Shown here: positions 43,257 to 52,401 of the stretch, one piece after another
Layout of the letters: each line of letters starts with the position of its first letter
How positions within the stretch are numbered: position 1 is the first letter of the stretch
Assembly: GCA_020630775.1 (NCBI GenBank)
Contig: JAHDIN010000002.1
Coordinates: 1-64,000 of the forward strand
Length of the DNA stretch: 64,000 nucleotides
Source: Saprospiraceae bacterium
GTDB taxonomy: Bacteria; Bacteroidota; Bacteroidia; Chitinophagales; Saprospiraceae
Direction: 5' to 3'
Made by a program: the position numbers and the translations under genes
The notes under the pieces: generated by a model
What the model saw: only the letters and a program-made list of their open reading frames with translations
Database searches by the model: none
What the model was told of the DNA's origin: nothing

Positions 43257-43877
43257 ATGAAATCTATTCAAATCAACGTAGAGAGCCGAGACACGAATCA
43301 GAAAGCCGGCGAGGTAAGAAAAGCAGGAAGAATTCCAGCTGTTATTTACGGAGGTAAAGATATTCACCACATATCTACGACTATTGGAGAAATAAAGCAT
43401 TTGATTTATACACCAGATCTAAAATTAGCAGATCTTAATGTTGGTGGTAATTCAGTTAAATGCATTATCAAGGATGTACAATTTCATCCGATAACTGATA
43501 ATATCGAGCATATTGATTTCTTAGCTATCGAAGAAGGTAGAAAAGTAAAAGTAGAAATCCCTGTGAGATTCAAAGGTGAATCGCCAGGCGTAAAACTCGG
43601 TGGTAAGTTACTTCAATCTTTAAGAAAGGTGAAGGTTAAGCTTGATCCTAAGGATATGATAGATGAACTATTTATTGATATTTCTTCTTTAAAATTAGGC
43701 GACGCAGTTAGAGTAAGAGATATAGAATTGAATGATAATATAGAATTGATGGTCAATCCAGCGATTCCAGTCGCAGTAGTAGAAGTACCAAGAGCTGTTA
43801 AGTCTGCAGCAGCTGAGGCAGCTAAAGAAGCTAAAGCAGAAGGAGGAGATGCACCAGCAGCTGAGGCAGCTGAATAA
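43257..43877 (+). CDS. rplY: 50S ribosomal protein bL25, CTC-type long form
   Basis: 206 residues. The N-terminal L25 domain (residues about 1-90) begins with IQINVESRDTNQKAG and AGRIPAVIYGG and binds 5S rRNA. The C-terminal TL5/CTC beta domain (about 95-180; VEIPVRFKGESPGVKLGGKL, VNPAIPVAVVEVPR) marks the long form typical of Bacteroidota. A low-complexity Ala/Glu tail (about 185-206) ends the protein. Followed by a terminator at 43911. Confidence 0.97.
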   Translation: MKSIQINVESRDTNQKAGEVRKAGRIPAVIYGGKDIHHISTTIGEIKHLIYTPDLKLADLNVGGNSVKCIIKDVQFHPITDNIEHIDFLAIEEGRKVKVEIPVRFKGESPGVKLGGKLLQSLRKVKVKLDPKDMIDELFIDISSLKLGDAVRVRDIELNDNIELMVNPAIPVAVVEVPRAVKSAAAEAAKEAKAEGGDAPAAEAAE

Positions 43878-43910
43878 TTATTTTGAGATATATATAATCG
43901 ATATAAATGA

Positions 43911-43944
43911 AACCTGTCCTATGGCTATATGGCAGGTTTTTTTT
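43911..43944 (+). terminator. Intrinsic terminator after rplY
   Basis: AACCTG (43911-43916) pairs with CAGGTT (43933-43938), followed by a run of T to 43944. It lies 33 bases past the rplY stop, so adk is probably transcribed from its own start. Confidence 0.85.
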
Positions 43945-43992
43945 ATTTGTGATTTATTCAAACGATATCAAACATTTTAATGTTACAAATAC

Positions 43993-44559
43993 ATGATTAA
44001 CTTAATTCTTTTTGGTCCTCCAGGTTCTGGAAAAGGCACTCAAGCATCAACGATAGTTAGCAAATTCGGTCTAACCCATATCAGTACTGGAGATTTGTTT
44101 CGATATGAGATAGGCAATTCTACGCCTCTTGGCCTAAAAGCTAAAGCATATATGGATAAAGGAGAATTAGTACCTGATGAAGTAACGATAGGTATGTTGG
44201 AAAATAAATTAAATAGTACTCCAAATGATAAAGGGTACATCTTTGATGGTTTTCCAAGAACAATACCCCAAGCAGAAGCTCTAGACACATTACTTGATAG
44301 TAGAGGCACAAAAATTACGCATCTTATAGCATTGGATGTTGATGACGAAGAGATCGTTAAAAGATTACTCAATAGAGGTAAAACTTCAGGCCGACCGGAT
44401 GACCAAAACGAAGAAGTAATTCGTCGAAGAATTGTTGAGTATCTTGATAAAACAAGTCCGGTGTATGAATTCTATGAAAAAACCGGCTTATCACAAAAGA
44501 TAGATGGTATCGGATCTTTAGATGAAATTTTCAATAGGATATACGACGCGTTGCACTAA
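43993..44559 (+). CDS. adk: Adenylate kinase
   Basis: 188 residues, the short form without the long zinc or beta LID insert. It converts ATP and AMP to two ADP. P-loop GPPGSGKGTQ at residues 8-17, AMP site STGDLFRYEI, DGFPRTIPQAEAL, and RGKTSGRPDDQNEEVIRRRI with the LID/Arg residues. Cytoplasmic. Starts at ATG after a 115-base gap that contains the rplY terminator. Confidence 0.97.
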   Translation: MINLILFGPPGSGKGTQASTIVSKFGLTHISTGDLFRYEIGNSTPLGLKAKAYMDKGELVPDEVTIGMLENKLNSTPNDKGYIFDGFPRTIPQAEALDTLLDSRGTKITHLIALDVDDEEIVKRLLNRGKTSGRPDDQNEEVIRRRIVEYLDKTSPVYEFYEKTGLSQKIDGIGSLDEIFNRIYDALH

Positions 44560-44577
44560 TTTATAAAAGTCCTTTTC

Positions 44578-44592
44578 AAAAGCTCAGCTTTT
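44578..44592. promoter_or_regulatory. 15-base palindrome between adk and membrane pair
   Basis: Arms AAAAGCT and AGCTTTT flank one C. A near-consensus TATCTTTC (44595-44602) follows immediately, so the palindrome would overlap the -33 region of a promoter for the 519-residue membrane protein. It could also be a weak RNA hairpin for adk. Confidence 0.3.
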
Positions 44593-44625
44593 ATTATCTT
44601 TCGCTGTAACAATGCCCATTTGTAA

Positions 44626-46185
44626 TTGACTGACACGAAAGACCAAGCAAAAAATTTTTTCAAAGAATGGCTTGAAAAACTCCAACAAGAAAGTTGGCAG
44701 TTAGAGCTCCTTATTTCAGGTTTCGTCTTATTCGGATTAGCCCAATCTCATGATTATATCATACATCTTGAACAGATGCATGAGGATGTTTACTTTGAAG
44801 GGGAGATATATAACATTGTTGGTTTTTCAATTTTCTTGCTGGGTTATGCTTGGCAGATATTTTTTATTAATCTCCTGTTGCATGTCGTACTCAGAGGCTT
44901 GTGGATTGGAACCATCGGTCTTAGATATGTATCTGGAGATATCGATTATGATGCTTTAGATTACAGCGATACTTTTATTACCTATTTCAAAAGAAAGATC
45001 GGCAGCTTCGATGACTACATCGAAAAATTAGAAAAGCTTTGTAGTCTTATTTTTGCTTATACTTTTTTATTGTTTTTTGCACTTTTTTCTTTTGGTGTAT
45101 TTGTGACGGTATCTGTCCTTCTGTTTAGTTTTTTAGACTGGTGTGGTGATAAAACAGAAAATTCAATTGCGATATTTTTTATCAAATTTATTGGAGGGTC
45201 ATTTATATTCATGGCGTTTTTAGTCTTTGTCGACTTTATAACTCTCGGAGGGTTAAAACGTATCAAAGGAGGTTGGTTCCCGAAATTGTACTTATGGATA
45301 TACAGATTTTATAGTAGGATTACACTCTCTTCAATTTATAGACCCATTATCTATAATTTTATTGATGATCGGTATACTAAGCGATTTTTTCTTTTATCTA
45401 TTCCTTATTTTTTAATTATTCTACTTGGTCAAGAATCGTTAAAAATCAACAATTTTACTTTCGTACCTGAGCAGGATACGAGAAATACTTCTGACTATAT
45501 TAATCCAAGATTTTATGATGATTTAAGAAATGAACATCATAAAAAAGATAAGTTTTTAATCGCCCCAAGTCGTCTCTTAGAAATTTCCTTGGAATCCATA
45601 AATGTTCATGACGAAAGTCTAAATGCTTTTGTGCCATTTACAAATCAGAATGATGCTCGACTCCTTAAAAAGCTGTATAATATCTACCCCTATAAAAAAG
45701 AAGGTCTAAGACATCCATTTATGCGTAAGGTGAAGACAGACTCTGTTATGATTCGAGAATATGAATCCAAAAGAGATGAAGAGCTCATCGCATTTTTTAG
45801 AGATTATAAAGACAATAAAGCATCGAAGGATAGTATTACTTGGGATAAAGAGCAAAAGGAACTTGAAGACAAATGGAAAAATAAAATCAAAGAATACAAA
45901 GTCGATAAAAGGGTAGAGATTAAGGAGGCACTAGAGTCGTTATTCGCATTTAAAATTGATTCCACAGATTATACCTCTAAAACAGTGTTTAAGTATGGCC
46001 AACATCCTAATAGAGGGGAACAAGGATTTTATGTTCGTATATTTTTTGATAGTTTAAGTGTTGGTGAACATATACTTCATTTTGAAAGAAAATATATTTC
46101 ATATGGATTCAAACCGAATAGCGATGAAGATCAAGATACCTTCAGAGTAGTTAAAAGAAATTTACCTTTCTACAAGTATAAATGA
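44626..46185 (+). CDS. Membrane protein of unknown function (519 residues)
   Basis: The start is TTG (MTDTKDQAKNFFKEWLEKLQ). A short amphipathic N-terminus is followed by hydrophobic segments near 24-42, 66-92, 140-165, 180-205 and 248-265, then a ~250-residue soluble C-terminal region with many charged residues (VMIREYESKRDEELIAFFRD). The C-terminal part ends with a beta-like stretch (GFYVRIFFDSLSVGEHILHF). No signature is recognised. It overlaps the next membrane gene by 4 bases (ATGA), so the pair is probably one functional unit. Confidence 0.78.
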   Translation: MTDTKDQAKNFFKEWLEKLQQESWQLELLISGFVLFGLAQSHDYIIHLEQMHEDVYFEGEIYNIVGFSIFLLGYAWQIFFINLLLHVVLRGLWIGTIGLRYVSGDIDYDALDYSDTFITYFKRKIGSFDDYIEKLEKLCSLIFAYTFLLFFALFSFGVFVTVSVLLFSFLDWCGDKTENSIAIFFIKFIGGSFIFMAFLVFVDFITLGGLKRIKGGWFPKLYLWIYRFYSRITLSSIYRPIIYNFIDDRYTKRFFLLSIPYFLIILLGQESLKINNFTFVPEQDTRNTSDYINPRFYDDLRNEHHKKDKFLIAPSRLLEISLESINVHDESLNAFVPFTNQNDARLLKKLYNIYPYKKEGLRHPFMRKVKTDSVMIREYESKRDEELIAFFRDYKDNKASKDSITWDKEQKELEDKWKNKIKEYKVDKRVEIKEALESLFAFKIDSTDYTSKTVFKYGQHPNRGEQGFYVRIFFDSLSVGEHILHFERKYISYGFKPNSDEDQDTFRVVKRNLPFYKYK

Positions 46186-46730
46186 AATTTACGTTAAGAT
46201 ATATAGGCTATTATTTTTTAATCTTGATTTTATGGTCAGGTATTAAATTCGTTTTTGGCCATGAATTTTATTGTAATGTAGGAGTAAGGATAGCTTCTAA
46301 TCTCATAATCCTACTTATGCTTTTTTGGATTTATACTAAACAAAGGTCAGAGGCAGGATTGAGTATAGAATTCGGTATTCTATATCAAAGTGCACTATTA
46401 TTTATAACACTCGGGATTTTTTTCAAATTGCTTATCAACTACTTTATTGTACACCTTGTTAATTCAGAATACGTAACTTATCTGAGCTATTCGAATTTTA
46501 ATGCTTGGATGTGGTTAGAAAGTATTTCTACTAATTATACCCCTGTTGATAGAGCAAAAGCTATTGCATTTTATGAACCAAATACTATTGAAAACTTCAG
46601 TCTTAAAGGTTTCTTTGTAGAATGGTTTGAGTACAGTTTGTTTTTTTCTATAGTTGGCGGACTTGTTTTGGTTTATATCACAAGAGTTACTTTGAGGAAG
46701 TACCTAAAGAGCCATCGACGACTTAATTAA
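46182..46730 (+). CDS. Small membrane protein of unknown function, partner of upstream gene
   Basis: 182 residues with four hydrophobic segments (YYFLILILWSGIKFVFG; IASNLIILLMLFWIYT; LLFITLGIFFKLLINYFIV; SLFFSIVGGLVLVYI). The four-helix size recalls DUF4199 proteins, but I cannot confirm it. It starts inside the stop of the 519-residue gene (ATGA), and its last 27 bases overlap the 3' end of hemD on the other strand. Confidence 0.72.
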   Translation: MKFTLRYIGYYFLILILWSGIKFVFGHEFYCNVGVRIASNLIILLMLFWIYTKQRSEAGLSIEFGILYQSALLFITLGIFFKLLINYFIVHLVNSEYVTYLSYSNFNAWMWLESISTNYTPVDRAKAIAFYEPNTIENFSLKGFFVEWFEYSLFFSIVGGLVLVYITRVTLRKYLKSHRRLN

Positions 46731-47369
46731 TTGCAAAAGGTTATTTTCAGAGGGTACTCTACACCAACTAGAATCAAGATTGTAATGCTGTTTCAGATAA
46801 TCGGCTGTTGTGCGGCCAATACAATAAATATTTTGTGTTTGATCAATTTTATACTTTTGAAAATAAGACTTTACATTAAGTGGACTAGTGAAAGCTAATA
46901 TATGACAAAAGGGGATTTTTATATCCGTTTTTATCTTACTGTCATAGACCTCAAGATCTATACAAGTCATTTCTTTTTCAAGTAGTTTTTTCAAACTATC
47001 TAAAGACCTTTTTGATTTAACAAATAAGATACTTTTACCTTTTTCGAAATTGAGGAATGTTGTGGCTATTAAATTGGCTTTTCCGTTGCCTGTGTACTTT
47101 GGAGAAGCCCCAGTAATTTTAAAGAAAGTCTTAGCACTTGCTGATCCGAAAACAGCGTATTGATTTGAAAGATCATGCTCTTGCTGATTGAAAAAATGCT
47201 CAATTCCTCGTTGACTGTAAAAGAATATCCAATCAGTTTGTGGAACAGAATTAAATTTAATTTCTTCAAATTCAATTAATGATGTATCTACTATTTCCCA
47301 TCCCAAAGTTTTGAGTTCGTGAAACTTAGAATTGGATTTAAGAGCTCTGGAAATAAAAAGTTTTTTCAT
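46704..47369 (-). CDS. hemD: Uroporphyrinogen-III synthase HemD
   Basis: 221 residues. It closes hydroxymethylbilane, the HemC product, to uroporphyrinogen III. HemD is poorly conserved; support comes from LFISRALKSNS at the start, FYSQRGIEHFF (typical of the S/T-x-x-x-V-x-x-F block), FGSASAKTFFKITG and YCIGRTTADYLKQ near the C-terminus (GxxTAxxL), plus its place one gene away from hemC. Its ATG overlaps the stop of the DnaQ-fold gene by one base (TAATG). Confidence 0.85.
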   Translation of the reverse strand: MKKLFISRALKSNSKFHELKTLGWEIVDTSLIEFEEIKFNSVPQTDWIFFYSQRGIEHFFNQQEHDLSNQYAVFGSASAKTFFKITGASPKYTGNGKANLIATTFLNFEKGKSILFVKSKRSLDSLKKLLEKEMTCIDLEVYDSKIKTDIKIPFCHILAFTSPLNVKSYFQKYKIDQTQNIYCIGRTTADYLKQHYNLDSSWCRVPSENNLLQLIKSSMAL

Positions 47370-47965
47370 TAATCTTCTTCATCAAACAAGTCATCTAATT
47401 GACCAGCCATCATCAATGCTTTAAAGCATCTTGTAGCAGCAATCACGTCAGCTCGAGCATTATTAGGCGGCGAAAAGGCTTTCTTAAAAATTATAGAATG
47501 TAACTCCGTTAAAGTAGGCCATTTGTAGCCTCGACCTTTATTAGGAATCTTGCAGAAGAACGTACTTTCTTGCATCAAACAAATTCGATCTTTTAAAAAC
47601 AAGGAATGTCTAATGCCTTTTCTCAAAAACTCTGCTGCTAGAGTGTTTTCGTTGAAATTCATATTATGTGCAATAACATGTTCTGCCTGAGAAAGACATT
47701 TCTCAAATGCATTTAAAACGTCTTCAAGTGGTGCGCCTTTTTCGTCAATATCTTCTTGGTCGATGTGACATCTTTTTTGAATGTCTTTTGAGAAACTAAA
47801 TCCTTCAGGTATGATTATCTGGTCATAGTCATCTATTGGGTTAAGAGATTTATCTAAAATGATCCAAGACATATGAATAATTCTAGGCCAATTAAAAGTA
47901 TCCGAAAACGGTGCTTTCCAACTTTTAGGCTTATCGATGCCACTACAATCAAAAATTAAATACAT
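47369..47965 (-). CDS. DnaQ/DEDDh-fold protein with degraded active site
   Basis: 198 residues. The fold is that of 3'-5' exonucleases (MYLIFDCSGI start; WKAPFSDTFNWPRIIHMSW; HVIAHNMNFNENTLAAEFL; ARADVIAATRCF). The catalytic residues are mostly lost. Motif I, normally D-x-E, reads D6-C-S8. Motif II, normally HN-x-x-F-D, reads H100-N-M-N-F-N105. Motif III, normally H-x-A-x-x-D, reads N168-N-A-R-A-D173. So E, D and H are replaced by S, N and N, and only D6 and D173 remain. It is probably not an active exonuclease, though it may still bind nucleic acid. It lies between hemC (1 base gap) and hemD (1-base overlap). Confidence 0.85.
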   Translation of the reverse strand: MYLIFDCSGIDKPKSWKAPFSDTFNWPRIIHMSWIILDKSLNPIDDYDQIIIPEGFSFSKDIQKRCHIDQEDIDEKGAPLEDVLNAFEKCLSQAEHVIAHNMNFNENTLAAEFLRKGIRHSLFLKDRICLMQESTFFCKIPNKGRGYKWPTLTELHSIIFKKAFSPPNNARADVIAATRCFKALMMAGQLDDLFDEED

Positions 47966-47966
47966 T

Positions 47967-48863
47967 TTATTTTTTTAATTGATCAACAATTTTTTCTGCT
48001 AGTTCGAACCAAGTACTTTGAGATAAACTAATTCGATTAGGTGTATCTTTTGATGTAGGCGCATAGCTGGCCGTACAAAGATAATTTCCTCTTGAATCAA
48101 TTTCTGTAAATGCACCTAATGGGGTATGGCATCCACCGCCCATTAATTTTAAAATTGACCTTTCTATGTTAGTGCATTGAGCTGTTTCCTTAACATGAAT
48201 TTGCTTAATGATGCGCCTCATCTTGATATCATCTGTTTTGCATTGATATGCCATGACGCCTTGTCCTGGCGCTGGTACAAATTCTTTAGGGTTAAATCGA
48301 AAAGACTTAAACTCAGAAATATCCAATTCTAATCTATTAATACCAGCACTTGCGAGAATAATTCCGTCGAAATCGCCATCACTTAGCTTTGATAAACGGG
48401 TAGGAACATTCCCTCTAATATCTTTTAAAATTATTTCAGGGGCTAAACTTTTTATTTGTGCTTTTCTTCTCGCTGATGAAGTGCCAATAATTGCATCCTT
48501 TTTTAAACTTAAAGGTCTATCAGAATCGATAGCGTCCTTATTTAAAATAAGTATGTCAGAAGGATCTTCTCGTTCGGATAATCCAGATAAACTCAAACCT
48601 TCCGGATGTTCAGTCGGCATATCTTTTAAGGAATGGACTGCAACGTCTACCTCGTTAGCAAGTAAAGCATTTTCAATTTCTTTAGTAAAGAATCCTTTAC
48701 CTTCTATTTTATCAAAGCTTAAATTTTGAATAAGATCACCTTTAGTCTTAATAATCTTTAATTCAGATTCTAGCCCAATTTCCTTTAGCCTCGATTGTAG
48801 TCGATGTGCTTGCCATAAAGCTAATTTGCTCCCTCTTGTGCCGATGACGATATTTTTACCCAA
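47967..48863 (-). CDS. hemC: Porphobilinogen deaminase HemC
   Basis: 298 residues, standard length. It joins four porphobilinogen units into hydroxymethylbilane for tetrapyrrole synthesis. N-terminus VIGTRGSKLALWQAH; catalytic Asp81 in HSLKDMPTEHP; SARRKAQI; dipyrromethane cofactor Cys245 in GGGCHTPLG. The start is TTG at 48863; an in-frame stop lies 6 bases upstream and the family sequence begins at once. First gene of hemC, DnaQ-fold, hemD. Divergent from lpxD across 295 bases. Confidence 0.97.
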   Translation of the reverse strand: MGKNIVIGTRGSKLALWQAHRLQSRLKEIGLESELKIIKTKGDLIQNLSFDKIEGKGFFTKEIENALLANEVDVAVHSLKDMPTEHPEGLSLSGLSEREDPSDILILNKDAIDSDRPLSLKKDAIIGTSSARRKAQIKSLAPEIILKDIRGNVPTRLSKLSDGDFDGIILASAGINRLELDISEFKSFRFNPKEFVPAPGQGVMAYQCKTDDIKMRRIIKQIHVKETAQCTNIERSILKLMGGGCHTPLGAFTEIDSRGNYLCTASYAPTSKDTPNRISLSQSTWFELAEKIVDQLKK

Positions 48864-49158
48864 AATTTATATGTCTATTGTAAATAAGCCTGAAATAATT
48901 TGCGTTAAAGGTATGTCAACTAAGAAAAACTGACTCAATACCTTAACTTATTTTGTACAAAAACTTGTAAGAATAGGTATTTACTACTTAATCTGTTGAA
49001 TCGCATAAGCTTATATAATTAATATTCTTTAATGTAATAAGATTGATTCATTAATAAGTGTAAATCTCCTAGGTTTTTAAACAATCTAACTAACTTTATG
49101 TGGTATAAATCTTGTTTGTTCAGTTGACATATTAAGCGGAAATCAGTAGGTAAAAAAT

Positions 49159-50205
49159 ATGACGTATACTCTTGAGAAGATTGCTGAGCAAATTGGTGGT
49201 GTTATATCCGGTGACGGGAGCATAGAAATAAATGGTGCTTCCAATCTTGAAAATGCTCAAAAAGGAGAAATTGCATTCCTTTCTAACGACCGGTATATCC
49301 AAATAGCTAAACATTCTAAAGCTTCAGCAATTTTAGTCCATAGAGATTTAGAAAATATAGACTTGAATGTACCTACTATAGCTGTTGAAAACGTCTATTC
49401 TTCTTTAGCAGATCTTTTATCGATATTCAATAATTCATATCATGCTGCTGAAACTGGTGTTTCAGATTTAGCATTCATACATAATAAAGCTTTCGTCCAT
49501 AAAGATTGCCATATAGGCGCCTTTAGTATTATCGAAGCAGAAGCTATTATAGGCCAACATTCAAGATTGATGGGGCAAGTGTACATAGGTAAGAATGTAA
49601 CGATTGGTAAAAATTGTATCATCTATCCAGGCGTTAAAATATATGGCAATTGTGTTATTGGTGATAATGTTATAATACATTCCAATGTTATCGTAGGATC
49701 AGATGGCTTTGGTTTTGCGCCTATGAAAGATGGTTCTTTCAAAAAGATTCCTCATATAGGAAATGTCGTAGTAGAAGATAATGTTGAAATAGGGGCCGGG
49801 ACAGTTATAGATAGGGCAACCATGGGATCTACCTTAATTCGAAAAGGTGTTAAATTGGATAATTTGATCCAAATAGCGCATAATGTCGAAATTGGAAAAA
49901 ATACTGTCATTGCAGCTCAAGCTGGAATTGCAGGCAGTACTAAAGTTGGCGAAAACTGTCAAATAGGAGGTCAAGCAGGATTAGTAGGGCACCTAAAAAT
50001 TGCAGATCGAACATTAATCCAAGCTCAAAGTGGCCTAACCAAATCTACTAGAAAAGAAGGGCAAAAATTCTACGGAAGTCCAGCGATTGACTACGACAAT
50101 TATCTCAAATCTTTTGCGATATACAAGAATTTACCCGACCTTCAAGCTCGAATAAGGGAACTAGAGAAAAAACTCGACGCCCTAGGAGATTCCGAGCAAA
50201 AATAG
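49159..50205 (+). CDS. lpxD: UDP-3-O-acylglucosamine N-acyltransferase LpxD
   Basis: 348 residues. It adds the N-linked hydroxyacyl chain in the third step of lipid A synthesis. The N-terminal uridine-binding domain is clear (residues 1-100; LEKIAEQIGGVISGDGSI, GEIAFLSNDRYI). Hexapeptide repeats form a left-handed helix (about 105-315), with the catalytic His region in NLIQIAHNVEIGKN. A C-terminal helix (LQARIRELEKKLDALG) ends it. It leads the plus-strand lpx cluster; the next gene begins 1 base after its stop. Confidence 0.97.
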   Translation: MTYTLEKIAEQIGGVISGDGSIEINGASNLENAQKGEIAFLSNDRYIQIAKHSKASAILVHRDLENIDLNVPTIAVENVYSSLADLLSIFNNSYHAAETGVSDLAFIHNKAFVHKDCHIGAFSIIEAEAIIGQHSRLMGQVYIGKNVTIGKNCIIYPGVKIYGNCVIGDNVIIHSNVIVGSDGFGFAPMKDGSFKKIPHIGNVVVEDNVEIGAGTVIDRATMGSTLIRKGVKLDNLIQIAHNVEIGKNTVIAAQAGIAGSTKVGENCQIGGQAGLVGHLKIADRTLIQAQSGLTKSTRKEGQKFYGSPAIDYDNYLKSFAIYKNLPDLQARIRELEKKLDALGDSEQK

Positions 50206-50206
50206 T

Positions 50207-51610
50207 ATGAAACAACGTACCGTTCAGCAAAAATTTACTTTAGAAGGCATTGGTTTACACACAGGAGAATCTATCCAACTTACAGGTTTGCCGTCTGAAA
50301 TTAATTCTGGTATTAACTTTAAAAGAGTTGATCTTGAAAATGCACCAATAGTGCCCGCTATTGTAACAAATGTTGGCTCTACCTACCGCAGTACTTGCCT
50401 TAAGAAAGGCGAAACTCATGTGCATACTACAGAACATATTTTGTCTGCATTGGCAGGATTAGGCGTTGATAATTTGACCATAGAATTAAATGGTCCGGAA
50501 ATACCCATTTTAGATGGAAGCGCAAAACCATTTGTGGATGCGATAATGGGCGCAGGAATTGAAGATCAAGATGCAGAAAAGGAATTCATTTCTTTTAATA
50601 GACGATTAGATTTTAAAGACCCTGATTCTGGTGCAGAATATACTTACATACCCAATAATGAAGGAGATCCTCTATTTGAATATACTTCAATAATTGAATA
50701 CAGCTCTAAAGTTGGGACACAAGTCGCAATGTATCGACCTGATATTCCATATGAATCGGAAATTGCGCCAAGTCGAACTTTCGTTTTTGTTAATGAACTT
50801 GAAGACTTAGCAGAAAAAGGCGTTATAAAAGGTGGCTCTGTCGATAATGCCATCATTTTTTCACATGAAGATTTTCCTAAAGAGAAGGTCAAAACTTTGG
50901 CTGAAAAATTTAATGTTAGTGAAGATGTGTTGGTGAATAATGGCATTCTAAATGGACTAACTTTATTTTATCAAAATGAACCTGCAAGACACAAACTCCT
51001 AGACTTAATAGGTGACTTGTATTTATTACGTAAGCCTATAGAAGGAAAAATTATTGCGCGAAAACCAGGTCATACAGGTAACGTAGCATTTGCGAAATTT
51101 TTAAGAGCAGAATTTCAAAAGGATAAAAAATTGGGAGGCTTGCCCATCTATGATCCGACAAAAAAGCCTATCATAGATATCACAGAAATTAAAAAATTAA
51201 TCCCTCATAGATATCCTTTCCTATTGGTTGATAAAATAATTGAGCTAGGTGAAGGTTATGTAGTTGGTGTAAAAAATGTCACAGGCAATGAGGAGTTCTT
51301 CCAAGGACATTTTCCAGATAATCCAGTTTTCCCAGGGGTACTACAAATGGAGGCATTAGCTCAAACTGGTGGAATAATGGCATTGGTTAATGAGGATCAA
51401 TCAGAAGAGTGGGATACCTATTTCCTAAAAATGGATAATGTGAAATTCAAAAGCATTGTCAGACCTGGTGATACCTTAATCTTAAAGATGAAACTTTTAA
51501 CTCCAGTAAGAAGAGGCATCTATCATATGAAAGGCACTGCTTATGTTGGTGATACTTTGGTGTCTGAAGGTGAATTAACCGCCCAAATTATTAAAAGAGA
51601 GCAAGCTTGA
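50207..51610 (+). CDS. Bifunctional LpxC-FabZ fusion
   Basis: 467 residues. Residues 1-305 are LpxC, the zinc deacetylase that commits UDP-3-O-acyl-GlcNAc to lipid A. Ligands and catalytic residues are visible: HTTEHILSAL, HKLLDLIGD and GHTGN. Residues about 315-467 are FabZ, the hydroxyacyl-ACP dehydratase of fatty acid synthesis, with LIPHRYPFLLVD and GHFPDNPVFPGVLQMEALAQ (catalytic His and Glu). Such fusion is known in Bacteroidota and couples the two pathways at the hydroxyacyl-ACP branch point. Between lpxD (1 base gap) and lpxA, whose TTG start overlaps its stop. Confidence 0.97.
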   Translation: MKQRTVQQKFTLEGIGLHTGESIQLTGLPSEINSGINFKRVDLENAPIVPAIVTNVGSTYRSTCLKKGETHVHTTEHILSALAGLGVDNLTIELNGPEIPILDGSAKPFVDAIMGAGIEDQDAEKEFISFNRRLDFKDPDSGAEYTYIPNNEGDPLFEYTSIIEYSSKVGTQVAMYRPDIPYESEIAPSRTFVFVNELEDLAEKGVIKGGSVDNAIIFSHEDFPKEKVKTLAEKFNVSEDVLVNNGILNGLTLFYQNEPARHKLLDLIGDLYLLRKPIEGKIIARKPGHTGNVAFAKFLRAEFQKDKKLGGLPIYDPTKKPIIDITEIKKLIPHRYPFLLVDKIIELGEGYVVGVKNVTGNEEFFQGHFPDNPVFPGVLQMEALAQTGGIMALVNEDQSEEWDTYFLKMDNVKFKSIVRPGDTLILKMKLLTPVRRGIYHMKGTAYVGDTLVSEGELTAQIIKREQA

Positions 51611-52401
51611 TTTATCCAAATGCATTTATTGGTCCCGAAGTTAAAGTAGGTAAAGATGTTACAGTTGAACCTAATGCATCAATATTCGGAGATGCTGTAA
51701 TTGGTGATGGAAGTTATATCTCAGCTAACGCAGTCATATACGGCGGAACAACGGTTGGTAAATCTTGCAAAATTTTCCCTGGCGCTGTTATCGGTGCAGA
51801 TCCACAAGATTTAAAATACAAAGGTGAAAAAACCTTTGTAGAAATAGGAGATAATGTCAATATTCGAGAATGTGTTACCATAAATAAAGGTACCCAAGCT
51901 TATGGGAAAACTGTAGTAGGTGATAATACCTTGTTGATGGCTTATGTGCATGTAGCTCACGATTGTCATATTCATAAAAATTGTATTATTTCTAACGCGG
52001 TTAATATAGCTGGACATGTCGTCATTGGCTCGCATGTTTCAATCGGAGGAATGTCTGCTATACAGCAATTCGTAAATATCGGAGACCATGCTTATATATC
52101 TGGAGGCAGCTTAGTTAGAAAGAATGTTCCACCTTTCGTTAAGGCTGCTCGAGAGCCTTTATCATACGTAGGAGTCAATAGAATCGGTTTGGAAAGAAGA
52201 GGATTTACCATAGAAACAATAAACCGTATTCAAGATATCTATAGGTATTTATTTGTCAAAGGTTGGTCTATATCAAGAGCCACTGAGTTTATTAAAAGTG
52301 AGTTGGATGATTCTAATGAAAAGAACATCATTTTAGATTTTATTGATAAATCTGAACGTGGACTGATGAGAGGTTTCCAAAGTCTAATTAGCGCTGACTA
52401 A
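51607..52401 (+). CDS. lpxA: UDP-N-acetylglucosamine O-acyltransferase LpxA
   Basis: 264 residues. It performs the first acylation of lipid A synthesis. Hexapeptide beta-helix over residues 1-180, catalytic His in AYVHVAHDCHI, and the helical C-terminal domain with NRIGLERRGFTIETINRIQD. Start is TTG at 51607, overlapping the LpxC-FabZ stop (TTGA); no ATG is near. Its stop overlaps the ATG of the ABC ATPase (TAATG). Cytoplasmic trimer. Confidence 0.97.
   Translation: MIYPNAFIGPEVKVGKDVTVEPNASIFGDAVIGDGSYISANAVIYGGTTVGKSCKIFPGAVIGADPQDLKYKGEKTFVEIGDNVNIRECVTINKGTQAYGKTVVGDNTLLMAYVHVAHDCHIHKNCIISNAVNIAGHVVIGSHVSIGGMSAIQQFVNIGDHAYISGGSLVRKNVPPFVKAAREPLSYVGVNRIGLERRGFTIETINRIQDIYRYLFVKGWSISRATEFIKSELDDSNEKNIILDFIDKSERGLMRGFQSLISAD

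Noticed and set aside
50207-51610. LpxC-FabZ fusion as a novelty
   Set aside because: This fusion is already well known in Bacteroidota, so it is listed as a gene only.
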